From positions 12,531,720 to 12,595,719 of the forward strand of contig CM064571.1 in NCBI GenBank assembly GCA_032716605.1: DNA of 64,000 nucleotides, read 5' to 3'. The translations under genes and the position numbers were made by a program. The notes beneath the pieces were generated by a model that was not told the DNA's origin, searched no databases, and worked only from the letters and a program-made list of their open reading frames with translations. The DNA is from Paralithodes platypus (lineage: Eukaryota; Arthropoda; Malacostraca; Decapoda; Lithodidae). Positions 1-10,260 of the stretch are shown piece after piece; the first letter of the stretch is position 1, and each line of letters opens with the position of its first letter.

Positions 1-81
1 TCTAAGCCTGATGGTGGTCTAGAGAGGAAACTAAGAAATATTGGATTAAATAGACCAGTAAAATGGCCCATCTCCCCTTAA
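1..81. repeat. Foldback family A element, right end only
   Basis: The window opens inside a repeat. The text resembles the inner-to-outer half of family A copies seen whole at 10,261-11,066 and 18,687-19,068: a rule of 'gtctagagaggaaactaa' followed by an end in CTCCCC-TTAA. The left part lies outside the window. The terminal TTAA is shared with the MITE that starts at 82, so the MITE landed on the element's own TTAA. Confidence 0.6.
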
Positions 82-567
82 CCCTTCCAGCCCGGGTGTC
101 AGTGTGAAAGGACACCGCAGAAATTGGGCAGCAGCCCGGCTGTCCTTTCAAGAGATAGTAAGCTTTCTAGCCTATTCAGCTTGATCTGAACGCCGTGCGT
201 CCGACGCATGTAAACAAAGCCGATCGTTGCGTCACCGCACCTCCGAAAACAATAAGGAGACGTCGGATCAATGTTATTGTTGTGACGTCAGACGAAATTA
301 GTGTCTGAAAAGCTCCGATATTGTGAACATCGCGGCAAAATTCGCTCCACTGAAATCGTCATCACAACTGAACCAGTTGACTTACAGAGCTCTACTGAAT
401 GCGAGTCTACAGATTGAACACCGTACTACGTTTATAGATGCGTGGGAAATTTCTAGCAGTTAAAATTAACAAAAATACGGTAGCCTAGGCCTAGGCCTAG
501 ACGTTTTTCGGCCAGATCGTCCGGATACGACCTCCGTCCTTTGGAGGACAAGCCCGGGCCACGAGGG
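82..567. mobile_element. Non-autonomous piggyBac-type MITE related to the full element at 47,815
   Basis: A 486-bp element flanked on both sides by TTAA (78-81 and 568-571), the piggyBac target duplication. Its ends begin CCCTTCCAGCCCGGG and, on the reverse strand, CCCTCGTGGCCCGGG. The right end read on the minus strand matches the 3' end of the piggyBac element at 47,815 over about 70 bp, including near-identical blocks such as GACGGAGG and GATCTGGC. There is no ORF. It is best read as a deletion derivative or close relative that is mobilised in trans. Similarity beyond the ends is patchy, so direct descent from this exact copy is not shown. Confidence 0.8.
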
Positions 568-652
568 TTAATCTGGCTAAGACTTGAGAATTGGCTTTCC
601 TATGGTCTATACTGTATATTATTAGCTGGTGAGAAATAGGCTTATTCACATT

Positions 653-968
653 TTAAGGAGAGATGGGTAGTTTTTCTGGTCCCCCTGCTTCCTCATGTTT
701 AGCCCCATTAGTTATCAGATTTTATGACGTTCAGTTCATTAGTTTGTCGATTTTAGGACCTTTCGTCCCATTTCTTTATTAATACTAAGACTTGTCGTGT
801 CATGTATGTGTCGATCTTTTCCTGGCGAGCGATAGCGTGCCTGGAATTTAAGAGGAACCTGCTTTCGGCCGGGAGATTCTTTATAAAAAAAATACAAATA
901 TCTTGAAGGAGGGTCTTGGGTTTTTTTTTTTTTTAAAGATTGATTGAGGTCTAGGGAGGAAACTAAAA

Positions 969-1046
<78 letters not shown>

Positions 1047-1083
1047 TATACCAGTATATAAACAAATAAATAATCTCCGCTTA
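653..1083. mobile_element. Foldback family A element with an internal (TA)n tract
   Basis: Starts TTAA-GGAGAGATGGG and ends CTCCGC-TTAA. The inside follows the family A order: a 'tttagccccatta' block, TTTTAAGACCTTTCG-like subrepeats, the GGCGAGCGATAGCG core and the 'ggaggaaactaa' block. A pure (TA)n tract at 971-1043 sits near its right side, as in the copies at 18,687 and 35,481. No coding potential; the isoleucine/tyrosine ORF over the TA tract is an artefact. Confidence 0.65.
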
Positions 1084-1297
1084 ATTACTCAGCTACCACA
1101 ACGTTTCTATAGCCATTAACCCAAGAATGGCGAGCGTCCTCATATGAGTCTGTAGTGAGCGAAGGCGAGCGTCCTCATATGAGCCAAGGCCTAAAAAAGC
1201 CTTCAAAACATCCCACTGGCACTCAAAAGAAAGTAATATGTGATTAAATGAGATAATTCCCCTCCATACTATCACTCCTCCAAAATTTTGTTTTTGT

Positions 1298-1396
1298 TTT
1301 TTTTCTATGTGAATGAGGGAGGCAAAATGCAGAACTGCCTGTAGCGAGTGCCTCCCCCAGAGTTGAAAAGGTGACAAGGCCAAAATCAAGGGACGT
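1298..1396 (-). mobile_element. 3' tail of a CR1/Jockey-like LINE
   Basis: About 100 bp nearly identical to the 3' ends of the LINEs at 43,712 and 59,803: 'gagggaggcaaaa..gcataactgcct' followed by 'gcgagtgcctcccccag' and 'gggccaaaatcaagggacgt'. A severely 5'-truncated insertion. Confidence 0.75.
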
Positions 1397-2190
1397 CCTT
1401 TTATCGGGTAATTTTCGGCGCAAATTTCCCGCCCGCGGTCTCAGGGTCACAGGGGGAGACAGTTAGAGATCCTAGCAACAGAGAGACCACTTGCAAGACG
1501 TCAGTATCGATCGGGAAATGAGAGAGAGAGGATATAATTTGCGCCGGCTCTCCCCTCCTGATACGATCGGTCGGCAATAATACGTCTTTTTCACCTCCAA
1601 AATGCTATTCCCAATTGTTTTATTGCTGTTACATGTTAATATCTTCATAATAAACGTAAAATAGGCGCATATGAATAAGCAAGAACAATATTTATGGTAA
1701 AATGAAGAACCAAATATCTTCGCCTGGCAGGACGTTTCAAATACCATAGTTACGCGCTTCATGGTTAAGTGTGTTGGTAATCTTGGCAGGATCTTCAAGG
1801 ATCCTGACGTGTTTTGACAGTTTCTTCTGGCTATCAGTACACTATTTGATGCGGCTTAGGAAGGATCTGGGGGAATTAAAAGGGTATAAAGACTATCCCA
1901 TTTTTTTATTTTATTTTTATTTTTATTCTTCTATATATTTCAATTTACTCCCTCTCGGGCATAGGCTGAGAGCCTGTACATTCAACCGCTGTACATTCAA
2001 CGGTGAATCCTGCGAGGTCTCGTTCCAGTCTAGGGAGTGAGACATGTGAAGCACTTAAATTTGCAACCAGCCCCTGCCATACCGCTCTTATGTTACATAC
2101 GGTTTGTTTTAGAATCCAGACCAATATGTGTAATAATTGGTTGTGTATAATTATATGAAAGTGTGGTGGAAATATGTCATGTATTAGTAC
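1397..2190. other. No gene; unassigned sequence
   Basis: Short open frames here are weak and show no known motif. A T-rich run of TTTTATTTTTATT type lies near 1,905-1,930. I recognise no repeat family. Confidence 0.5.
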
Positions 2191-2332
2191 GTCTTGGTGG
2201 TGTAATGGTTAAGGTGTCTAAATATCTGTGTGTGATAACCCGGGTTCGAATCCTGGTGGATCACATATATGCTTTCATTAATTTCATTGGAGGTGTTTGG
2301 TGTTGTGGTGAAATTAATAACAAATAGATTAG

Positions 2333-2335
<3 letters not shown>
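2191..2335 (+). mobile_element. tRNA-derived SINE
   Basis: The tRNA-like head (2,191-2,264) has a box A of the form TGGTGTAATGGTTAAGG and a box B GGGTTCGAATCC, the RNA polymerase III promoter pair. The acceptor stem is not well formed and no sensible anticodon arm is kept, so it is not a working tRNA. A tail of 'tatgctttcattaatt' type follows and is shared with the copy at 39,111. A (GA)n tract begins where the tail ends. Confidence 0.75.
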
Positions 2336-2375
<40 letters not shown>

Positions 2376-2432
2376 AATACCATACCACTTTATTCATACT
2401 CCTTACGTAATAATAATAATAATAATAATACG
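2335..2432. repeat. (GA)n and (TAA)n microsatellites
   Basis: GA repeats at about 2,335-2,371 and an ATA/TAA run at about 2,407-2,430, directly after the SINE tail. Confidence 0.9.
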
Positions 2433-2674
2433 TGTTTTACTGCTTGTCAGATAACCTATATGTAGTAAACAACTTTGGAACCATATATACTGTATGTTCA
2501 TGTGTGTGTTTGTGCATGTGTGTGTAGTAGAATCCATGGTTGTGTGAGGTATTCTGTAGTCATGCTTACAAATACGTGTATGTGTGGTGTAAATTATTTT
2601 TGTTTAGTGGAGAGAGAGAGAGATAATGTTTTATATTGACAGTATATATATATATATATGTATTGTGGATAGTC

Positions 2675-3042
2675 TTAAAGGGGGTCACCGTTTTTTTTTT
2701 ATCTTTCTCTCCTTTTCTCTTTCCCTGGATTGTATCCATTCGGCCCCATTCAGCCAACTGTTTTAAGACGTTTATCCCCATCCAGGTATCGATTTCTTCC
2801 TGGCGAGCGATAGTGAGCAGCATTGTATGGAGATATCCGGCTTCGCCGGAGACATTTTTCTATCGAAAAATTTACAAATTTAGCTTGCTATCAAAACAAA
2901 AATATATGCTGGCTCGCCCGGAAAATATTGACTCCTGGATGGGGGTAAACGTCTTATAACAGTAGGCTGAATGAGGCCGAATGGATACAAGCCAAAGAGA
3001 GAGGGAGAAAAAGAGGAAAAAAAACGAGGTGGACTCCCTTAA
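2675..3042. mobile_element. Foldback family B element
   Basis: Bounded by TTAA at 2,675 and 3,039, starting GGGGGTCACCG and ending GGACTCCC. The two halves are reverse complements: the left half reads GTATCCATTCGGCCCCATTC and the right half carries its complement near 2,970-2,990. The core includes CCTGGCGAGCGATAG and a GGCTTCGCCGG block followed by 'acatttttctatcgaaaaat'. No ORF. The same family recurs at 6,172, 8,694, 22,952, 33,258 and 39,372. Confidence 0.8.
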
Positions 3043-3365
3043 CTATATAAATTCTTGCTTAGCAACCACGAACCCTCACAATTATACGCACATACATACA
3101 CACGTGTATACGCTATACTTAAACTCGATAACAGAATCTTTCACCAACAACGTTTAATAGAATGTTGGGGCTTTTAATGGATAGTAATGAACCTTAGCAT
3201 GCATTAACAGTTCCACTAAAAAGGGGACATAGGAAATTAATGATAAATGTTTATAAGGAACACTAATATGAACTAGTTCAATATCAGCTTTAACATCTTA
3301 TAATGCCTAGTAACCACCATTAAAACATTGATTTTCAATGGTTCTATATTAATTCAAGCTTAAGA
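3043..3365. other. No gene; AT-rich unassigned sequence
   Basis: No repeat family or coding signal recognised. It leads directly into the 58-bp array. Confidence 0.5.
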
Positions 3366-4122
3366 AATATTATTAAACTATATAAATCATTAGATATATC
3401 TAACTTATGTTATGCAGTGATTCTATATTAATAAACTATATAAATCATTAGATATATCTAACTTATGTTATGCAGTGATTCTATATTAATAAACTATATA
3501 AATCATTAGATATATCTAACTTATGTTATGCAGTGATTCTATATTAATAAACTATATAAATCATTAGATATATCTAACTTATGTTATGCAGTGATTCTAT
3601 ATTAATAAACTCTATAAATCATTAGATATATCTAACTTATGTTATGCAGTGATTCTATATTAATAAACTATATAAAAGTATATATCTAACTTATGTTATG
3701 CAGTGATTCTATATTAATAAACTATATAAATCATTAGATATATCTAACTTATGTTATGCAGTGATTCTATATTAATAAACTCTATAAATCATTAGATATA
3801 TCAACTTATGTTATGCAGTGATTCTATATTAATAAACTATATAAATCATTAGATATATCTAACTTATGTTATGCAGTGATTCTATATTAATAAACTATAT
3901 AAATCATTAGATATATCTAACTTATGTTATGCAGTGATTCTATATTAATAAACTATATAAATCATTAGATATATCTAACTTATGTTATGCAGTGATTCTA
4001 TATTAATAAACTATATAAATCATTAGATATATCTAACTTATGTTATGCAGTGATTCTATATTAATAAACTATATAAATCATTAGATATATCTAACTTATG
4101 TTATGCAGTGATTCTATATTGC
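3366..4122. repeat. Minisatellite, 58-bp unit, about 13 copies
   Basis: The period is 58 bp, measured from successive 'ttctatattaataaact' positions (3,421 and 3,479). The unit contains 'cattagatatatctaactta' and 'gttatgcagtgattc'. Copies are nearly identical; one near 3,675 lacks about 10 bp. Confidence 0.95.
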
Positions 4123-4680
4123 CTATAATGTTGGGTCAAATGATAATAACTACTCGGTTTGGTTGTAAAGAACATCACATATTGAAATAACTAATATAAA
4201 ATTCAAATCACTTTATCACAATATATATATATATGTTTTGCCTCTCCAAGCTAGTTCAGATAATTGGAGGGACGCAGAGTGTTCTTCGCGGACAAGATGA
4301 GGAATGTTTAAGATCAAATCCCACCGTAGCACAACGAAACCTATTGATACAAAAATATGTAATACAAAATTTAAATATATTAAAATAAAATAAATCCTTT
4401 GGGTTTCATCGAAGTCATCAATAATTCTTACTGCTTACCTTATATTTAGGAGAGAAACTCAATAAGGCTCAGTCAGTGCTACTAATTATTGTGTAATCAA
4501 ATATGTATTAAATATTATGCAGGTACGTGAAGCACTTCAATATAGATAAAATGTATACATCCTGCAACTACCACAGCTCACCTATCTTATGGCCATCACA
4601 GAGTACCTCCCACTATAACTTACAACCATCTCTTACACTTCACATATTTTATTTCTGTGCTAGAATACCTTCCATTACAA
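4123..4680. other. No gene; contains a stretch repeated near 9,300
   Basis: AT-rich. The stretch at about 4,150-4,205 (a 'ggtttggtt' block, then 'catattgaaataactaat') resembles 9,320-9,372 in the same orientation. Each lies just after a minisatellite, so the two regions may be old duplicates. Confidence 0.45.
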
Positions 4681-5264
4681 GCAGGATTCTTCACTAACCT
4701 TCTTGCTCTGTACAGGAGCACGGTGCGTCCTTGTATTGAGTATTGTTCACATGTGTGGGGAGGTTCCTCTCACACCGCTCTCCTAGACAAAGTTGACAGG
4801 AAGGCTTTTTGTATCATTAACTCCCGTCCACTCACCAACTCTCTGCAACCTCTCTCTCTCTCCGCCGCAATGTTGCATCTCTCTCGCTATTTTATCGCTA
4901 CTATAATTATCAGTGTTCCTCAGAGCTGTCTCAGTGTATACCACCTCCTCTACGTAGGGCTCGTGGTACCCCGTCTTGCAACACAATCCCACCCCTTACT
5001 CTGTGCAACTCTCCAACCCAAGAGTGAAACGTTACTCTCAAACTTTCTTTTATTCAACAGCTGAGCTCTGGAACTCTCTCTCAGAATCAGTCTTTCCCTC
5101 TTCCTATGACTTAAATCGCTTCAAACTCCGTGTGTCCAGGCATTTTGACTCGAACGTCCCTTGATTTTGGCCCTGTCACTCTTTCAACTATGGGGGAGGC
5201 ACTCGCTACAGGCAGTTATGCCTTTTGCCTCCCTCAATCGCATAGACAAAACAAACAAAAAACC
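4681..5264 (+). mobile_element. 5'-truncated CR1/Jockey-like LINE, 3' end of reverse transcriptase ORF
   Basis: Two overlapping frames (4,657-5,064 and 4,976-5,164) encode the C-terminal part of a non-LTR reverse transcriptase polyprotein: 'YCSHVWGGSSHTALLDKV', 'INSRPLTNSL', then 'LSNPRVKRYSQTFFYSTAEL' and an end of 'RHFDSNVP'. The order and text match the longer copy on the minus strand at 43,796-44,758. A frameshift near 4,980 and loss of the catalytic part make it inactive. The 3' UTR ends with the family's 'gggggaggcactcgctacag' block near 5,190-5,210. Confidence 0.85.
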
Positions 5265-6127
5265 TGATGACTAGAAAACCTACATCATAACCTACAGCCG
5301 CTATAAACTCCAATAATTATGTTACCCAAAAACACATCCCAACACAATCATGAATATCCACCACAGGTACTTTACTTGGACGTATACCCTGGAATAGCTC
5401 ATAGCATAGCCTACAGTATATCCACCACAGGTACTTTACTTGGACGTATACCCTGGAATAGCTCATAGCATAGCCTACAGTATATCCACCACAGGTACTT
5501 TACTTGGACATATACCCTGGAATACCTCTTAGCATAGCCTACAGTATATCCACCACAGGTACTTTACTTGGACGTATACCCTGGAATACCTCTTAGCATA
5601 GCCTACAGTATATCCACCACAGGTACTTTACTTGGACATATACCCTGGAATACCTCTTAGCATAGCCTACAGTATATCCACCACAGGTACTTTACTTGGA
5701 CGTATACCCTGGAATACCTCTTAGCATAGCCTACAGTATATCCACCACAGGTACTTTACTTGGACATATACCCTGGAATACCTCATAGCATAGCCTACAG
5801 TATATCCACCACAGGTACTTTACTTGGACATATACCCTGGAATACCTCTTAGCATAGCCTACAGTATATCCACCACAGGTACTTTACTTGGACATATACC
5901 CTGGAATACCTCATAGCATAGCCTACAGTATATCCACCACAGGTACTTTACTTGGACGTATACCAAGGAATAGCTCATAGCATAGCCTACATTATATCCA
6001 CCACAGGTACTTTACTTGGACGTATACCAAGGAATAGCTCATAGCATAGCCTACAGTATATCCACCACAGGTACTTTACTTGGACGTATACCCTGGAATA
6101 CCTCATAGCATAACCTACAGTATATCC
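5265..6127. repeat. Minisatellite, 64-bp unit, about 12 copies, with unique lead-in
   Basis: The lead-in (5,265-5,353) is also found at 8,000-8,090. The array proper begins near 5,354 with a 64-bp period. The unit contains 'ccaccacaggtactttactt', 'ggacgtataccctgga' and 'catagcatagcctacag'. Variant positions (gctcat/cctctt, acgta/acata, ccctgg/ccaagg) alternate between units. Confidence 0.95.
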
Positions 6128-6171
6128 ATCCCAGCTCCACTACCACTTACTACTATATCTTTATTCCCACC

Positions 6172-7999
6172 TTAAGGGAGCCCACCTCGCTTTTGTTATC
6201 TTTCTCTCCCTCTCTCTTTGGCTTGTATCCATTCGGCCCCATTCAGCCTACTGTTTTAAGACGTTTACCCCCATCCAGGTGTCAATATTTTCCTGGCTAG
6301 CGTAGCAAGCCTGCATACTGTATATATATTGTTACGTATCTTGATCCTCAAGTGGTTAACTTGATGAATCTAGATAGCACAGAGATATATATTAAGGTAT
6401 CAGTCAGCTGAAGGCAAAACAAAAGTAAAATCTAATAAAATTATTTCCTGTTGTTGCTTCCTTTCCTTTTGGATCTTAGGACTTAGTATCCTTTATTGAC
6501 TGATACTCTTTAATTATGAAAAATACTGAAACTAATTAAAGTCATGTAGTATTTATAAAGAATTATTATTTAACCGAAGCTTAGTAGGCTATGGTTATGA
6601 ACCGAAGAAGTATATCTAAAGAAGGACTATTAATTCTATAAAAAGTCTTGAAAGATAAATATTAAAGTAAGAATATTTCTGTCTCTTACCCTTTTTGAAA
6701 TGAATAGATAGTTTTCTTATATGTCCTTTTATTTATATTTAATGTAATTATTCTTGGTTCTTGTCTTACGTTAATAGTATTATATTATTATTATCATCAG
6801 GATTAATATCAAAGTCACATAAAAAGTTAGATATATATTTAATAATTAGTTAAATGTATTTCTTAACCACGTAACATTGAGGTTTGATTAGGAGTAAATT
6901 AAGTTACAGGATCGCTTCATAGATTCGATTCAGGTCTCACTCAAATAATATGAAAAGCAAAAATAATATTTTGAAGCTAAAAGAATTTTCTTCAGCTTAG
7001 GAAATCACTAGAAGTAATATTAACACAGCCATGTTAGTCTAAGGCGATATTACTAATATGAGACAATAGCATCACCGTACTAAGCACCGTTAAGCAATGT
7101 AAGCTTAATTCAAAGAAAATTAAAGAACTCGTAAGTATTAATATTAAACAATAGTATTACTTTCATCATAACCCAATTACTTAAAGAGTTGCTTTAGTCC
7201 ACAAGTTAGTCAACTAAAATAGTTAAGTACAAAATAGTAGCCGTTAATTCCCAATCACATATCTCACTAACCAACATAACGTAGGTGTTTACACCGAACA
7301 CACTTAACACACACTTATATAATCTGACTGACAGTCACAAACCCATTATAATACTTCACCCCGTCTTCCTCCAGCTGCAAGTTCACCTTCCCCAACTCCA
7401 AATGAGACTGATTTGAATGCCCACAACTCGGGTCTTATATACTGAACAATGATGGTGTAGGAACGAATCAGGAGGCGAGTGATGGTGCGCGCCCCTATCA
7501 CAGCTCCTCGAGTTGCATAGCAGGTGCGTGGACCAATGGAGTCTCCTGGCGTCGATCATACGTCATAGCGTCGGGTCATCAAAGTAATTTGCAGGGTCCC
7601 CTATGACGCACGCAGGTGTGAAGGCTTGTTTGCTGGTATGCGGACGAGCTGGTTTCCCACTCGCTGGTTCGCTCGCTAGTCTGCTTCGCCGCTTGGGTAG
7701 TTTGACACTCCTTCAACTCTAATTCTAACTCTTAAATTAACATACAGGGCTCCGTATGTCAGAATATATTTTGTTTTTTGTGTTTTACAGCAAACTAAAT
7801 TAGTACATTTTTCAATAGAAAAATTTGTCCGGCGAAGCCGGATTTCTCCATACAATGATAGCTCGCTATCGCTCGCCAGGACGAAATTGACATCTGGATG
7901 GGGATAAACGTCTTTAAACAGTTGGCTGAATGGGGCCGAATGGATACAAGCCAAAGAGAGAGGGAAAATTATAAAATAAAAGCAGGTGACTCCTCTTAA
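6172..7999. mobile_element. Foldback family B element split by an LTR insertion
   Basis: The left half (6,172-6,329) starts TTAA-GGGAGCCCACCTCGC and runs to the core. The right half (7,743-7,999) resumes at the core with the GGCGAAGCCGG block and ends at TTAA 7,996-7,999. Together they make one ordinary family B element; the intervening 1.4 kb is foreign. Confidence 0.7.
6330..7742. mobile_element. Candidate solo LTR of about 1.41 kb nested in family B
   Basis: The insert begins TGTTACGTATC and ends TTAAATTAACA, so it has TG...CA ends with a short inverted terminal match (TGTTA/TAACA). It has no ORF of note, and it splits a family B element cleanly. The GC-richer part at 7,330-7,690 could be a promoter/R region of a minus-strand LTR. 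I cannot see a clear target duplication, and no internal retroelement sequence is present, so 'solo LTR' is an inference from ends and length. Confidence 0.45.
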
Positions 8000-8165
8000 C
8001 CTGATGACTAGAATACCCACACAATAACTTACAGCCGCTATACACTCCCATAATATGTTACCAAAGAACAACACATCCATAGCCACCACCACAGCTCGTA
8101 CCTTACTTGGACGTATACCCTAGAATACCTCATAGCATAGCCTATATGATTAGGCTATATCCAAC
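8000..8165. repeat. Diverged duplicate of the 5,265-5,430 region
   Basis: 'ctgatgactagaatac..' and 'acagccgctata' blocks match 5,265-5,310. A single degenerate 64-bp unit follows at about 8,090-8,150. This looks like the unexpanded form of the array at 5,354-6,127. Confidence 0.6.
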
Positions 8166-8195
8166 ACAGCTCAACTACACTTGCTATAAAAAAAG

Positions 8196-8401
8196 GTAGC
8201 GCCAACGAACTTGACAATAATCTTGATCCCTGACCTCTCTGTAACTCAAAAGGGTCTAGACCAAACGGGCTGTAAATATCCACACCTATTTCCTGGTGGA
8301 CTATTCTCAAATGATAGAAACGTCAGCCCGATTGCTTTCATTCATTTCGAGTTATAAGTAGTTAAGGGGTCAAGATTATTGTCAAGTTCGCTGGCGCTAC
8401 C
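8196..8401. mobile_element. Foldback MITE, about 205 bp
   Basis: The left arm starts AGGTAGCGCCAACGAACTTG and the right arm is its near-perfect complement ending at 8,401; the arms are about 85 bp around a short loop. The outer 33 bp differ at a single base. It contains an 'aactcaaaagggtct' block also seen at 18,412-18,430. Confidence 0.75.
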
Positions 8402-8693
8402 TATACCATGTCATTCCTCCCACACATAAAGTTAACATCTGATTGCCATCGTAGAATATTTCCCATCATCACTTATATATTAATTATAACCATCACAGCT
8501 TTCCTATTTTATTGCTATCCTAGAATGACCCTCACCAAACCCAATAGCCACATCTACACCTCACCTATCTCATTGCTTTGTTATAATTCCGCATGATCTG
8601 TTTCCAAAATAAGACTTTGGAAAGGGGGGAAGGGTGTAGATGTCTTCAATTTACTCAACCCATCTAACTATATATTATGTGTAAAGGTGTGCC
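8402..8693. other. No gene; unassigned sequence
   Basis: The short ORF at 8,408-8,596 has no recognisable domain, and nothing supports it. Confidence 0.4.
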
Positions 8694-9027
8694 TTAAAGT
8701 GGGGTGACCTTTTTTTTTCTCTCTGGGTTGTATCCATTCAGCCTACTGGTTTAAGACGTTTATCCCCATCCAGGTGTCGATTTATACCGGGTGAGCGACA
8801 GCGAGCCACCATATTTTCGATAATGAGTTCGACAGCTGGCTAAATTTGTACATTTTTCAATAGACAAATGTCTTCGGCGAAGCCGGATTTCTCCATAAAA
8901 TGCTGGCCCGCTATAGCTCGCCAGGAAAAAAAATAGACACCTGGATGGGGATAAATGTCTTAAAACAGTAGGCTAAATGGGGCCGAATGGATACAACCAA
9001 GAGAACAAAGCAGGTCACCCCCCTTAA
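8694..9027. mobile_element. Foldback family B element
   Basis: TTAA at 8,694 and 9,024; starts AAGTGGGGTGACC and ends GGTCACCCCCC. It has the usual core with GGCGAAGCCGG and 'acatttttcaatagac'. Confidence 0.75.
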
Positions 9028-9055
9028 TTATATATATTTACTATAGATTCTGGTT

Positions 9056-9290
9056 AGGCATCATAACTAACTCATGACATACAATGATTCTGGTTAGGCA
9101 TCATAACTAACTCATGACATACAATGATTCTGGTTAGGCATCATAACTAACTCATGACATACAATGATTCTGGTTAGGCATCATAACTAACTCATGACAT
9201 ACAATGATTCTGGTTAGGCATCATAACTAACTCATGACATACAATGATTCTGGTTAGGCATCATAACTAACTCATGACATACTATGATTT
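9056..9290. repeat. Minisatellite, 40-bp unit, about 6 copies
   Basis: The unit begins 'gattctggttaggcatcata' and continues 'actaactcatgacatacaat'. Six almost identical units. Confidence 0.95.
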
Positions 9291-9469
9291 TCGACTACTT
9301 ATTACATCAACTAACACAGGATTTGGTTCTTCGCTGCCCCACATATTAAAATAACTAATGTCAAAATATGTTAATGATTCTGATTACAAAGTGTGTGTGT
9401 GTGTACTTACTCTAGTTGTACTTACTCTAGTTGTATTGCGGGAGTGAGCATGCTCGTTATTTCCCGCCT

Positions 9470-9859
9470 CCTATATGTGTAGGTGTTATATGTATCGTTG
9501 GAATGGCTGTGGATGTGTGTGTAGTCTGTATTTGTTAGCCAATTGGCGACATCGGAAACGAAGGCTTAGGGTGGATCTGTATGGTACCATTCTCACTATA
9601 GACGGTACCGTCTCGCCCGAAGGCTTAGGTAGCCATCAGCTTAGGTGAACCATATGATACCCATCTCGCCTTGTACCATTTTTGCCAACCCCAGATTGGA
9701 CGTCACAATGTCGTCCACTTATTCCAGGTACCTATTTACAGCTAGGTGAACTGAGGCTAACACATGAAAGGAGACAAGCCCAATTTGTCTCCGCCCGGCC
9801 GGGGATTGAACCCCCGGCCCCTCGTGTGTGAGACGAGAGCTCTACCACTAGGCTACGGG

Positions 9860-9862
<3 letters not shown>
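9470..9862 (-). mobile_element. tRNA-derived SINE with a tRNA-Val-like head
   Basis: On the minus strand the head (9,862 down to about 9,790) reads as a near-tRNA: box A 'TAGCCTAGTGGTAGAGC', a CTCGT/ACGAG stem around a loop containing CAC, and box B 'GGGTTCAATCCCC'. Only about five of seven acceptor pairs form and there is one extra base before the T loop, so I treat it as a SINE head. The body continues with the 'cagctaggtgaactgaggct' block seen on the plus strand near 9,740. The far end is uncertain. Confidence 0.65.

Positions 9863-9892
<30 letters not shown>
9861..9892. repeat. (TG)n microsatellite
   Basis: Sixteen TG dinucleotides next to the 5' end of the SINE head. Confidence 0.95.
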
Positions 9893-9895
<3 letters not shown>

Positions 9896-10260
9896 AACAA
9901 ATTTAACCACGATTTATATTCGTAATCCTTGGTCCTGTTCTAATACATGTAATACATACATATCAACTGGTTTATAGGCCTACATATCAGTAACTCTGTC
10001 TGGCCGTATAAACGAAACCTACGACTTGGTACGATGCTAAACAATGTTGGGCCGACGTTCCCGACAAGACCATGTAGACCGAGACATCAACAGCAGATCA
10101 TAAACTATGTTGTTTTTACATTAAATACATCCTCTCATGAACACCAAGTAACCTCTTTCATTAGAAGACTGTTTTGTGTTTACTTTATTAACCCATTGAG
10201 TACCGGCGATGTGTTATTGTATTATTCTAGCTATACAGTATGTTGACGATATTCTGCAGC
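9893..10260. other. No gene; one end of a family C repeat at 10,188-10,250
   Basis: Mostly unassigned. From about 10,188 the text 'TTAACCCATTGAGTACCGGC' followed by 'attctagctata' matches the terminus of family C and the 49-bp satellite unit at 12,202-14,996. Confidence 0.5.

Noticed and set aside
739..1065. ORFs rich in Ile and Tyr over (TA)n, also at 37,011, 43,542, 46,960 and 51,833
   Set aside because: Direct translation of TA dinucleotide repeats.
3366..4122. Regular direct repeats that could suggest a CRISPR array
   Set aside because: Units are contiguous with no unique spacers and the genome is eukaryotic. The same applies to the other minisatellites.
7676..8092. A 138-residue ORF
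   Set aside because: It runs across the end of the LTR-like insert and a family B half. No domain, so no support as a gene.
9790..9862. A functional tRNA-Val(CAC) gene
   Set aside because: Two acceptor pairs fail, the T arm has an extra base, and a SINE body follows. A tRNA-derived SINE fits better. The heads at 2,191 and 39,111 are even less tRNA-like.
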